Assembly: GCA_964542455.1 (NCBI GenBank)
Contig: CAZIUC010000019.1
Span: forward strand, 1 to 64,000
DNA: 64,000 nucleotides
Reading direction: 5' to 3'
Source of the DNA: PFJX01 sp964542455
GTDB taxonomy: Bacteria > Pseudomonadota > Gammaproteobacteria > Burkholderiales > Thiobacillaceae
This document shows positions 41,692-50,343 of this stretch, piece after piece. A program made the position numbers and the translations under genes. How positions within the stretch are numbered: the stretch's first letter is position 1; each line of letters starts with the position of its first letter. The notes under the pieces were generated by a model. That model did no database searches, was not told the DNA's origin, and saw only the letters and a list, made by a program, of their open reading frames with translations.

Positions 41692-42831
41692 TCATGGCTC
41701 GATTTCCGGGTAAGCCACTGCGAATGCGGCATTGATCAGGATGACGGCGACGATGCTGCGCACCACGGTCGAAGTGGTGTGCAGGCCGACACTGCGCGCA
41801 TCGCGCTTTACCGTAAAGCCGCTGTGGCAGGCGATCAGGGCGATGGCGGCGGCGAAGACCGGGGTTTTACTCAGGCCGAACAACACCGTGTTCAGGGGCA
41901 GCACATCCCGCAGGCGGTCGTAGAAGTTGACGGCGGATATGCCCAGGCTCCAGGCGGCGACATGGGCGGCGCCGATCATGCCGGCGACATCGGCGACGAA
42001 GGTGAGCAGGGGCAGCATCAGGACGATGGCGAACAGGCGCGGCAGCACCAGCACCTGGAATGGCGACAGGCCGAGGGTGACGATGGCGTCGATTTCCTGG
42101 TTCACCTTCATGGCGCCCAGGTGCGCGGTGAAGGCGGCGCCGGAACGGCCGGCCATCAGCACGGCGGTGATCAGGGGCGCCATTTCACGGGCGATACCGA
42201 TGCCGACGCCGTCCACCACCAGATGGTTGGCACTGAATTTCTGCATCTGGATACCGAGCAGGTAAGCGAATACCACGCCGATCAGGTAGCTCATCAGCAT
42301 GACGATGGGGATGGCGCGCAGGCCGACCATTTCCAGTTGCACGAACAATTCGCGCCAACGCATCAGGCCGGGATGCCGCGCCAGGTGCCATAACGCCTGG
42401 CCGGTCCGGCCGATGAAGGCCATGCCGGCGCGGGTGCCGCGGGCAATGGCCCAGGCATGCCAGCCGACCACCTGGTTGAGGCCGCGGCGGCCGCGCCGTC
42501 GCGAAGCGGGCGCGACCACGCCGCGCCGCCCCGCCACCAGCTTGAGAAGGGCGAGTCCCTGTGCGTTGAAACCTGCCAGACTCAGATGCGGGAAGGGGAT
42601 GCCGAGGCGGTCGAGATGGCTGATCAGGTGATTCGCCCCGGCGCTGTCCAGCATGCTCAGTCCGCCGCCGTCGAGCCGCAAGGGCTGGAGCGGGTCGACG
42701 GTCAGGGTGTTCAGGTGGGCCCGCAATTCCACCAGTCGCGCCAGGGTCCAGGCGCCGCGCAGATGCAACACCTGCCCATCCACACCAACCTCCAGGTGGC
42801 AACAGGGTTCGGGCAGGATGGCGTTTGACAT
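41692..42831 (-). CDS. MlaE-type permease fused to an N-terminal STAS domain
   Basis: The 379-residue protein joins a STAS domain (about 15-105, LRGAWTLARLVELR...LRLDGGGLSMLDSAGANHLI, like MlaB) to a MlaE permease (125-375) with the conserved VGLRAIPIVMLMSYLIG, GREMAPLITAVLMAGRSGAAFTAHLGAMKVN and ALIACHSGF segments. In E. coli MlaB is a separate subunit; here it is built in. It is the first gene of the MCE operon: permease, ATPase, MCE protein, lipoprotein. Confidence 0.93.
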   Translation of the reverse strand: MSNAILPEPCCHLEVGVDGQVLHLRGAWTLARLVELRAHLNTLTVDPLQPLRLDGGGLSMLDSAGANHLISHLDRLGIPFPHLSLAGFNAQGLALLKLVAGRRGVVAPASRRRGRRGLNQVVGWHAWAIARGTRAGMAFIGRTGQALWHLARHPGLMRWRELFVQLEMVGLRAIPIVMLMSYLIGVVFAYLLGIQMQKFSANHLVVDGVGIGIAREMAPLITAVLMAGRSGAAFTAHLGAMKVNQEIDAIVTLGLSPFQVLVLPRLFAIVLMLPLLTFVADVAGMIGAAHVAAWSLGISAVNFYDRLRDVLPLNTVLFGLSKTPVFAAAIALIACHSGFTVKRDARSVGLHTTSTVVRSIVAVILINAAFAVAYPEIEP

Positions 42832-42836
42832 GGCGT

Positions 42837-43000
42837 TAGTAGTCAGTCATGCCGAAACGAAGACATGAAACGGCGGCTTTTCCCGCCATGCATCGTTGCA
42901 TCCCCTTGCCGTATACCCCATACGGCTGCGGGGCCGCGCCTCGCCTGACAACAAAATCCATCCATTTCATCTATCTCCGTTTCAGCATGACTGACTACTA
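42837..43000. mobile_element. MITE-like element with 23-bp terminal inverted repeats
   Basis: TAGTAGTCAGTCATGCCGAA (from 42837) and its near-exact reverse complement ending at 43000 (CAGCATGACTGACTACTA) form 23-base ends with one mismatch. The 164-base element has no gene and contains an inner palindrome, GCCGTAT...ATACGGC (about 42908-42926). It fills nearly the whole gap between mpl and the MCE operon. No clear target duplication is seen. It could also act as an RNA stem-loop ending mpl transcription. Confidence 0.65.
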
Positions 43001-43014
43001 GAGAGCGGGCTGGT

Positions 43015-44376
43015 TCATTCCGCCAGCCGCCGCAACAGGCGTTCGTGGATGCCGCCGAAACCGCCGTTGCTCATCACCAGCACCTGGTCGCCAGGTTTAA
43101 CGGCGTTGGCGATGGCTTCCACCAGTTCGCCGAGATCGGCATGGATGCTGGCCTGTGCGCCCAGGGGGGCGAGGGCGCCGGCCGCGTCCCAGTCGATGCC
43201 GCCGCTGTAGCAGAAGACGTGGTCGGCATCTTTCAGGCTGGCGGCGAGCTGTGCCTTCATCACCCCCAGCTTCATGGTGTTGGAACGCGGCTCCAGCACC
43301 GCCAGGATGCGGGCGCCGCCGACGCTCGCGCGCAGGCCGGCCAGGGTGAGGCGAATCGCGGTGGGGTGGTGGGCGAAATCGTCGAAAATTTTTACGCCCT
43401 TGATTTCGCCGCGTAGTTCCATGCGCCGCTTCACATTCTCGAAACGGCCAAGGGCGGCGCAGGCATCCTTGCTCGGCACCCCGGCATGGCGCGCGGCGGC
43501 GATGGCGGCGAGCGCGTTCATGCGGTTGTGCTCGCCTTGCAACGACCAGTCGACGCGGCCCTGGAGGCTGGCGCCAAGATAAACATCGAAACCGGATTCC
43601 GTGATGTTTTCGCCATGCCAGCCCGAGTTCACGCCGAAGCGCTCCACCGGCGTCCAGCAGCCGCGCTGTATCACCCGCTCCAGGCTTTCCTCGCGGCCGT
43701 TGGCGACGATCAGGCCGTTGCCGGGCACAGTGCGTACCAGATGGTGGAACTGGGTTTCGATGGCGGCGAGGTCGGGAAAGATGTCGGCGTGGTCATATTC
43801 CAGGTTGTTCAGGATGACCGTACGCGGGTGGTAATGAACGAACTTGGAACGCTTGTCGAAGAAGGCGGTGTCGTATTCGTCGGCCTCGATCACGAAGAAC
43901 GGCGAGTCCGGAACGGACGTGCCCGCCAGGCGCGCGGAGACGCCGAAGTTCATCGGCACGCCGCCGATCAGATAGCCGGGTGAAAGGCCACAGTCTTCCA
44001 GTATCCAGGCCAGCATCGAGGCGGTGGTGGTCTTGCCGTGGGTGCCGGCGGCGGCCAGCACCCATTTGTTTTGCAGCACGTTTTCCGCCAGCCATTGCGG
44101 CCCGGATAGGTAGGGCAGGCCGCGATTGAGAATTTCCTCCATGAGCGGCTGCTTGCCGCGCGCCACCACGTTGCCGATGACCCAGATGTCCGGCTCCAAC
44201 GCCAGTTGTTCGACGCCGAAACCCTCGATCAGGCGGATGCCCTGGGCTTCCAGTTGCGTGCTCATGGGCGGATAGACATTGGCGTCGCAGCCGGTGACGG
44301 TGTGGCCGGCCTGGCGGGCGATGACGGCGATGCCGCCCATGAATGTGCCGCAGATGCCGAGGATGTGGAGATGCAT
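43015..44376 (-). CDS. mpl: UDP-MurNAc:L-Ala-gamma-D-Glu-meso-DAP ligase
   Basis: Mpl reattaches recycled murein tripeptide to UDP-N-acetylmuramate in the cytoplasm. The 453-residue Mur ligase has HILGICGTFMGGIA, the ATP loop AAAGTHGKTTTASM, the central-domain residues EADEYDTAFFDKRSKF and the YGPHPTAI-like FAHHPTAIRLTL end. It lies 26 bases after sat-cysC. Together with the NamZ-like gene and nagZ it points to an active peptidoglycan recycling pathway. Confidence 0.97.
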   Translation of the reverse strand: MHLHILGICGTFMGGIAVIARQAGHTVTGCDANVYPPMSTQLEAQGIRLIEGFGVEQLALEPDIWVIGNVVARGKQPLMEEILNRGLPYLSGPQWLAENVLQNKWVLAAAGTHGKTTTASMLAWILEDCGLSPGYLIGGVPMNFGVSARLAGTSVPDSPFFVIEADEYDTAFFDKRSKFVHYHPRTVILNNLEYDHADIFPDLAAIETQFHHLVRTVPGNGLIVANGREESLERVIQRGCWTPVERFGVNSGWHGENITESGFDVYLGASLQGRVDWSLQGEHNRMNALAAIAAARHAGVPSKDACAALGRFENVKRRMELRGEIKGVKIFDDFAHHPTAIRLTLAGLRASVGGARILAVLEPRSNTMKLGVMKAQLAASLKDADHVFCYSGGIDWDAAGALAPLGAQASIHADLGELVEAIANAVKPGDQVLVMSNGGFGGIHERLLRRLAE

Positions 44377-44402
44377 GCGATTTCGGGTTTGGGTTTCGGT
44401 CG

Positions 44403-46100
44403 TCAGCGCAGGTAGCCTTCGTGCTCCAGTTTCAGCACGATCATCTGCACGGCTTCATCGACGCTATAGCGGGCGGTGTCGATGACAAGTTCCGGGTTTT
44501 CCGGGATCTCGTAGGGGTCGGAAACACCGGTGAATTCGGGAATCAGGCCGGCGCGCGCCTTCGCGTAGAGGCCTTTGCGGTCGCGTCCTTCACACACCTC
44601 GACGGAGGTGGAAATGTGTACCTCGATGAAGCCCCCCCACTGCTCGATCATGGCGCGTACATCACGCCGGGTCTGTTGGTAGGGCGCGATCGGCGCGCAG
44701 ATGGCGGTGCCGCCGTGCTTGCTGATTTCACTGGCGACGAAGCCGATGCGACGGATGTTGATGTCGCGGTGCGCCTTGGAAAATCCCAGCTCCGAGGACA
44801 GATGTTTGCGCACGATGTCGCCGTCCAGAAGCGAGACACGGCGCCCGCCCATTTCCATCAGGCGCACGGTGAGCGCGCGCGCCACGGTGGACTTTCCCGA
44901 ACCGGAAAGGCCGGTAAAAAACACGGTATAGCCCTGGCTGCCGCGCGGTGGATAAGCTTTACGCAATACTTCGATGACTTCCGGATAGGAGAACCATTCC
45001 GGCACCTTCAGGCCTTGCATCAGGCGCCGCGCCAGTTCCGGCCCGCTCATGCTCTGGCCGCGCGCGCCGTTCGGCTTGTCCGCTTCGGCCAGCCATTCGT
45101 CGCGGTCTTCCACGTAGACCAGGCGCGGGAACGGCACCAGGGTCACGCCCAGGCTCGCGCGCGCCAAAGCGAAGGCGGCATCCTTGTCCAGATTGGGGGT
45201 GTCCGCGCCGCGTCGACGGCGCCCCTCTATCGGGGTCTCGCCGCCGGTGACCAGCAGGGTGCAACCATAGTTGCGCGCCATGATGGCTTTCATCAGGGTC
45301 TTGCGCGGCCCCGCCGCCCACGGCGTCATCGGGTTCAGCGCCAACATCGAGGTGGCCGCCGGCAGGCGCGGCATCAGGGCCTGGCAGGCGCGGACCAGGG
45401 CGAAATGGCCGGATTCCATCACCGGGTCGGCGCCCGCGACGGCGTGGATCAGCAGGTTGGCTTCCTCGCGCATGGCGGCGCGCAGAAGAAATTCGTGTTG
45501 CGGCCGATGCAGCGGTTGGCCGGCCTGATAGGCCATGACCCGGCGCCAGCCCTGGCGCGCGAACTGCTCGCGCATCTCGGCAGGGGTCAGGCGCAGGGCG
45601 AGGAAATCATGGCGGGCTGGCAAGGCGACGCCGTCCAGGCGACCCGCGACGTAATACTGGCCGGCCTCCGCTTGCGAGCGCGCCAGCGGCACGCCGGAGG
45701 CTTCGGCCAGGCGCATCTCGCTTTCCGGATCGGCGGCCCAGACTTCGGAAATGCGCAGGACGGCGGGCATGAAACCTTCGCCGTCGCGCAGCGCCACGCT
45801 CTGGCCGGGGGACAGTTTTTCCGCGGTTTTGGCCGGCAAAACCAGCAGCACCGGACGCGGCCAGAAAGTGCCGTCAGGAAGCTCCAGGCCGGATAGCACG
45901 GACTCCAGTTCGGCCTTGCCCATGTAGCCGGTGAGCGGCGACAGGGCGCCGTTCAGGAGCAACTCCAGTTCGCATATCTGCTTCCAGGAGAGGTCGATGG
46001 AATCCAGGCCCAGTGCTTCCCGCTTGATTTCCTGGGCGTGTTCCGGGGCGGTGATCAAATTGACCAGGGCGCCGCCATAAGGGGAGATCAGGGTGTCCAT
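44403..46100 (-). CDS. Sat-CysC fusion: degenerate ATP sulfurylase plus APS kinase
   Basis: The 565-residue protein joins an ATP-sulfurylase-like domain (1-385) to APS kinase (390-565). The kinase is intact: P-loop GLSGSGKS (397-404), LLDGD (424-428), GFSKAHRDINIRRIGFVASE and DPYEIPENPEL. The sulfurylase part keeps the scaffold, but its catalytic motifs differ from the canonical QxRNP, HxxH, AGPREA and GRDHAG: here they read QAGQP (192-196), HRPQH (198-202), AAGPRK (262-267) and GGETP (286-290). APS kinase makes PAPS for sulfonation; the first domain may be structural. The start at 46100 follows the DHH gene by 10 bases. Confidence 0.9.
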   Translation of the reverse strand: MDTLISPYGGALVNLITAPEHAQEIKREALGLDSIDLSWKQICELELLLNGALSPLTGYMGKAELESVLSGLELPDGTFWPRPVLLVLPAKTAEKLSPGQSVALRDGEGFMPAVLRISEVWAADPESEMRLAEASGVPLARSQAEAGQYYVAGRLDGVALPARHDFLALRLTPAEMREQFARQGWRRVMAYQAGQPLHRPQHEFLLRAAMREEANLLIHAVAGADPVMESGHFALVRACQALMPRLPAATSMLALNPMTPWAAGPRKTLMKAIMARNYGCTLLVTGGETPIEGRRRRGADTPNLDKDAAFALARASLGVTLVPFPRLVYVEDRDEWLAEADKPNGARGQSMSGPELARRLMQGLKVPEWFSYPEVIEVLRKAYPPRGSQGYTVFFTGLSGSGKSTVARALTVRLMEMGGRRVSLLDGDIVRKHLSSELGFSKAHRDINIRRIGFVASEISKHGGTAICAPIAPYQQTRRDVRAMIEQWGGFIEVHISTSVEVCEGRDRKGLYAKARAGLIPEFTGVSDPYEIPENPELVIDTARYSVDEAVQMIVLKLEHEGYLR

Positions 46101-46110
46101 GTGGAGCCGC

Positions 46111-47064
46111 TCAGGGGTAGGTTGTGAAAAAGGCGGCGATGAAGTCGGGAATGCGCGTTTCCGGCAGCACGTTGATACCAGCCGCCGCCTTGCGGCCACC
46201 GCCGGTTTCAAACCGTTGGCACAACTCATCGGCGCCGCGTTTGTCGGCCAGCGGCGCGCGCACACTGACCACGAAGTGGCCCTTGGGGGAGCGGGTCAGC
46301 AGGGCATGCGCGCGATTGGGGTTCGCTGTCGCCAGGTCATTGGCATAGACGCCGGAGACGCGCCGAGCCCAGGCGGCATCCGGAAGGATGAACACGGCGC
46401 CGGATGAGCGCGCCTCGCTTGGCCGCGCGGCGGCCGCGCGCGCCATGTCGGCGGCATAGCCCTGGCTCAAGGTCTGGAACTGGGGGGAGTCCTGGATAAA
46501 GGCGAAGGGATCGGCATAGTCGGACAAGCCGCGGTAGAGGTCGGCCGGGTGAAAGTGAAGATCTTCCAGGCTCTCTCCGTAGCCGTTGTAATTCAGGCAC
46601 TCGCCCAAGGCGCGCAACTGGTCGAGTTGCTCGGTGGAAAGGTCCAGGGATTCGGCGGCACGCCGGGCGGCGTCATGCAGGTTGTCGCCGAAAGCGGCGG
46701 TCACCGCCCAAATGCGATGTTTGCCGCCGATAAAGCGATCCACCAGCAGACTGGTGCAGACGTCGGCGGCGGTGTCGATCGTGGCCTGGAAATTCGGGTT
46801 CACAGGCAGCTCGCCCGGGTTGTGATGATCGAACCAGCGCACCTTGACGCCTTTCTCCAATAGCGCGGCCAGGGGGGCGGCGTTTTTCTCCACCGCGATA
46901 TCCAGGGCGAGGATGCTGTCGCCGGCCCGTGCATCAATTTTTTTCAGCAGGCCGATGTCGCGTTTGACTCCGGTAATCAGCGTGGACTGTGCCGGTTCGG
47001 CCAAGCGCATCTGATGCAGGGCACAGATGCCATCCGCATCCCCGTTGAAAGCGTCGAATAACAT
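46111..47064 (-). CDS. DHH-family phosphoesterase
   Basis: The 317-residue protein has the DHH motifs in order: FNGDADG (Asp9, Asp11), ALDIAV, FDHHNPGE (79-81), DTAADVCTSLL, and the DHHA1-type end GGGRKAAAGI. Relatives include nanoRNases and 3'-phosphoadenosine 5'-phosphate (pAp) phosphatases. The gene is directly upstream of the PAPS-making Sat-CysC gene in one operon, so clearing pAp, the by-product of PAPS use, is an attractive inference. No RecJ-type extra domains are present. Confidence 0.85.
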   Translation of the reverse strand: MLFDAFNGDADGICALHQMRLAEPAQSTLITGVKRDIGLLKKIDARAGDSILALDIAVEKNAAPLAALLEKGVKVRWFDHHNPGELPVNPNFQATIDTAADVCTSLLVDRFIGGKHRIWAVTAAFGDNLHDAARRAAESLDLSTEQLDQLRALGECLNYNGYGESLEDLHFHPADLYRGLSDYADPFAFIQDSPQFQTLSQGYAADMARAAAARPSEARSSGAVFILPDAAWARRVSGVYANDLATANPNRAHALLTRSPKGHFVVSVRAPLADKRGADELCQRFETGGGRKAAAGINVLPETRIPDFIAAFFTTYP

Positions 47065-47096
47065 TATTTCCCTTCGCTGTTCGTTGAGTCGCAAGG

Positions 47097-48209
47097 TTGG
47101 ACGTGACAGGATGCAACGCCTGCTTACCTCATTTATCGGCCGTGTCCTCGAATCCGCGTCCCGCCCTGCTGTTTCTGGTCCTATATACGGCGTTGATAGC
47201 CTTCGGCAGTTTGTATCCGTTTGCCGGGCTGAAGGGGCTGGAATATTGGTCGGGCGAGTTTATCACGGCCCCTTTGCCCCGCTTTATCACGCGTAGCGAC
47301 ATCTCCACCAACCTGCTGGCCTACCTGCCTCTGGGTTATGCCCTGGCCTTGCGGTTCGGGCTGCCGCGTCGGCGTCTGCGCGCCATTCTGCTTGCCATGT
47401 TTGTCGGTTTTTCTTACAGCCTGAGCATGGAAAGTCTGCAGCAATTGTTACCCGGCCGCATCGCCTCGAATCTGGATGTATTTCTCAATACGCTGGGTGC
47501 GCTCGCCGGCGCCTTGCTGACCTTGCACCATCAGCGTTGGTTGCGTGCCGGTCGGGCGGTGCGGCGCTGGCGTGTGCGCTGGTTCCTGGCCACGCCGACG
47601 GCCGATTTTGGCCTCTGGCTGCTGCTGCTCTGGGTGCTCGCGCAGTTCACGCTTCATCCCTTCCCCGGCGCGGGTTGGCTGGGTCTGCACCTGCGCCCAT
47701 TCGACACGCCACCGGGAGGACTGGACCAGATCAACTGGCCCTGGTTTGCCGCCGTCTGGCTGGAAATGGCCGCACTCGGCGCCTTCGCCGCCAGCCTCCT
47801 GCGGCCGGGGCGTTATGTCGGCGCCGTGCTTTCCCTGCTGGTGGTGGCGTTCGCGATCAAACTGTTGGCGGCCACGATGTTGCTGAAGCTGAAGGTGGTG
47901 GGTGGCGTGCTTTCCCTGGAAACCCTGGCCGCCTTCGTCCTGGCGTTCTGGTTCCTGCTCATCCCTCAGGTTTCCCGGCGCCGCCATGCGGCCGCCCTGC
48001 TGCTTCTCGTCATTATTCTGGGGGTGCGCGTGGCATTGGCCGGCTATCTGTTCTGGCCGGCTGCCAGTGTGTTCAACATCGTCGGCCTGGCCAAGGCCAG
48101 TGCCTCGCTCTGGCCGTATCTGGCTTTGGGGGTGCTGGTGGCGCTTGGACGACGGACGGGAGGTGGCGGAGATAACGCACGGCCGGCCCATGAAAAAGAG
48201 CGGCCGTAG
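47097..48209 (+). CDS. VanZ-like membrane protein
   Basis: The 370-residue protein is a multi-pass membrane protein of VanZ type: FGSLYPFAGLKG, DISTNLLAYLPLGYALALRFG, SMESLQQLLPGRIASNLDVFLNTLGALAGALLT, followed by five or six more helices. The conserved NLLAYLPLG and SNLDVFLNTLG motifs define the VanZ domain in residues 25-145; the rest is an extension. The start is uncertain: TTG 47097, GTG 47103 (with AAGG six bases upstream) or GTG 47142. It diverges from the DHH gene and ends inside a terminator hairpin. Function is unknown. Confidence 0.75.
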   Translation: MDVTGCNACLPHLSAVSSNPRPALLFLVLYTALIAFGSLYPFAGLKGLEYWSGEFITAPLPRFITRSDISTNLLAYLPLGYALALRFGLPRRRLRAILLAMFVGFSYSLSMESLQQLLPGRIASNLDVFLNTLGALAGALLTLHHQRWLRAGRAVRRWRVRWFLATPTADFGLWLLLLWVLAQFTLHPFPGAGWLGLHLRPFDTPPGGLDQINWPWFAAVWLEMAALGAFAASLLRPGRYVGAVLSLLVVAFAIKLLAATMLLKLKVVGGVLSLETLAAFVLAFWFLLIPQVSRRRHAAALLLLVIILGVRVALAGYLFWPAASVFNIVGLAKASASLWPYLALGVLVALGRRTGGGGDNARPAHEKERP

Positions 48210-48219
48210 CCGCTCTTTT
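48194..48219. terminator. bidirectional terminator between VanZ-like gene and acs
   Basis: AAAAGAGCGGC (48194-48204) and GCCGCTCTTTT (48209-48219) pair perfectly around CGTA. The TAG stop of the VanZ-like gene (48207-48209) lies in the loop and stem. It also ends the converging acs transcript. Confidence 0.9.
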
Positions 48220-48236
48220 GTACTCAAGGTGTTGTC

Positions 48237-50225
48237 TTACTTCACCACTTCCTTCAACTGGTCCAGGATCGCCGGATTCTCCAGGGTGGAGATGTCGGAG
48301 GTGATTTCCTCGCCCTTGGCCAGGGTGCGAAGCAGGCGGCGCATGATCTTGCCGGAACGGGTTTTCGGCAGGTTGTCGCCGAAGCGGATTTCGTCCGGCT
48401 TGGCGATCGGGCCGATCTCGTGGGCGACATGGGCGCGCAGATCGTTGACGATCTGCTTGGCTTCATCGCCCACCGGGCGGGTGCGTTTCAGCACCACGTA
48501 AGCGACGATGGCCTCGCCCTTGACGTCGTGCGGCTTGCCGACCACTGCGGCTTCCGCCACCAGGGGGTGCGAGACCAGCGCGGATTCGATTTCCATCGTG
48601 CCCATGCGGTGGCCGGAGACGTTCAGCACGTCGTCGATGCGGCCCATGATGGTGAAGTAGCCGGTCTGCGCGTCACGCACCGCGCCGTCGCCGGCCAGGT
48701 AGAGCTTGCCGCCCAGGTCTTCTGGGAAGTAGCTCTTCTTGAACCGCTCCGGGTCGTTCCAGATGGTGCGGATCATCGCCGGCCAGGGGCGCTTGATGAC
48801 CAGGAAGCCGCCCTTGCCCCATTCCACGTCATGTCCGGCCTCATCCACCACGGAGACCATGATGCCGGGGAAGGGCAGGGTGCAGGAACCGGGCACCAGC
48901 GGGGTGACGCCGGGCAGCGGGGTGATGACGTGGCCGCCGGTCTCGGTCTGCCAGAAGGTGTCCATGACCGGGCATTTTCCGCCGCCGATATTGTCGTGGT
49001 ACCACATCCAGGCTTCCGGGTTGATCGGTTCGCCGACCGAGCCGAGCACGCGCAGGCTGGTGAGATCGTAGTTGCGCGGATGTGCCGCCGGATTGGCGTC
49101 GGCCGCCTTGATCAGGGAGCGGATTGCGGTCGGCGCGGTATAGAAGATGTTGACCTTGTGCTCCTGGATCATCTTCCAGAAACGGCCGGCGTCGGGATAG
49201 GTGGGCACGCCCTCGAACACGATCTCGGTGCCGCCGCACGCCAGCGGGCCGTAGGTGATGTAGGTATGGCCGGTGACCCAGCCGATGTCGGCGGTGCACC
49301 AGAACACGTCGTCGGGCTTCAGGTCGAAAGTCCATTTGGTAGTGAGGATGGCGTGCAGCAGATAGCCGCCGGTGGAGTGCTGCACGCCCTTGGGCTTGCC
49401 GGTCGAGCCGGAGGTGTAGAGCAGGAACAGCGGATGCTCGGCATCCACCCATTCCGGCTCGCAGGTGTCGGATTGATTGGCCACCACGTCATGCCACCAC
49501 AGGTCGCGGCCGGCCATCATGTTGGCGGGGCCGCCGCTGCGCTGGTAGACCACCACGTTCTTGATCGAGCCGGTACCGGACAGGGTCAGTGCTTCGTCCA
49601 CGGCGGGTTTCAGCGGGATATTCTTGCCGCCGCGGCATTGTTCGTCGGCGGTGATGATCAGCACCGCGCCGGCGTCCTCGATACGGTCGCGCAGGGACTG
49701 CGCGGAGAAGCCGCCGAACACCACGGAGTGGGTGGCGCCGATACGGGCGCAGGCCTGCATGGCCACCACACCTTCGATCGACATGGGCAGGTAGATGATG
49801 ACGCGGTCACCCTTCTTCACGCCCAGCTTCTTCAGCGCGTTGGCGAATTGGGCGGTGCGGGCAAGCAGTTCCTTGTAAGTGACCTTGGTGACTTCACCTT
49901 TGTCGGCTTCGAAGATGATCGCGACCTTGTCGCCCAGGCCGGCTTCGACATTCTTGTCCAGACAGTTATAGGAGGCGTTCAGCTTGCCGTCCGGAAACCA
50001 CTTGTAGAAGGGGGCGTTGGATTCGTCGAGTACCGTATTGAATGGTGTTTTCCAGACCAGATGTTCCTTGGCGAGCGTGCCCCAGAAACCTTCGTAGTCG
50101 GCTTCCGCTTCGGCGCACAGCGCCTTGTAGGCATCCATGCCGGAGACGTTGGCCTGGGCCACGAATTCCGGGGAGGGATTGAATACTCGGTTTTCGTGCA
50201 GGACGGATTCGATGGTGGTGCTCAT
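48237..50225 (-). CDS. acs: acetyl-coenzyme A synthetase
   Basis: Acs activates acetate to acetyl-CoA through acetyl-AMP. The 662-residue protein has the N-terminal FWGTLAKEHLVWKTPFN, the AMP-binding LYTSGSTGKPKGVQHSTGG, ADIGWVTGHTYITYGPL, YFLEDLGG-type hinge region, and the acetylatable lysine in LPKTRSGKIMRRLLR. Length and order match AMP-forming acetyl-CoA synthetases. It diverges from glnE with about 118 bases between. Confidence 0.97.
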   Translation of the reverse strand: MSTTIESVLHENRVFNPSPEFVAQANVSGMDAYKALCAEAEADYEGFWGTLAKEHLVWKTPFNTVLDESNAPFYKWFPDGKLNASYNCLDKNVEAGLGDKVAIIFEADKGEVTKVTYKELLARTAQFANALKKLGVKKGDRVIIYLPMSIEGVVAMQACARIGATHSVVFGGFSAQSLRDRIEDAGAVLIITADEQCRGGKNIPLKPAVDEALTLSGTGSIKNVVVYQRSGGPANMMAGRDLWWHDVVANQSDTCEPEWVDAEHPLFLLYTSGSTGKPKGVQHSTGGYLLHAILTTKWTFDLKPDDVFWCTADIGWVTGHTYITYGPLACGGTEIVFEGVPTYPDAGRFWKMIQEHKVNIFYTAPTAIRSLIKAADANPAAHPRNYDLTSLRVLGSVGEPINPEAWMWYHDNIGGGKCPVMDTFWQTETGGHVITPLPGVTPLVPGSCTLPFPGIMVSVVDEAGHDVEWGKGGFLVIKRPWPAMIRTIWNDPERFKKSYFPEDLGGKLYLAGDGAVRDAQTGYFTIMGRIDDVLNVSGHRMGTMEIESALVSHPLVAEAAVVGKPHDVKGEAIVAYVVLKRTRPVGDEAKQIVNDLRAHVAHEIGPIAKPDEIRFGDNLPKTRSGKIMRRLLRTLAKGEEITSDISTLENPAILDQLKEVVK

Positions 50226-50343
50226 GACAGGCGTCTCCTTAGTTGGCAACTGAGCGGTAGTGACGGGAAATCCAAAGTGTTCCTCCCCCAAGGAAGGCGC
50301 AAAATTAGGCCACTTCCAGCTATTTGGCATTTTGCACTGCAAC

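Noticed and set aside
42837..43000. Possible integron attC site
   Set aside because: The ends lack the core-site pattern GTTRRRY, and there is no integrase or cassette array.
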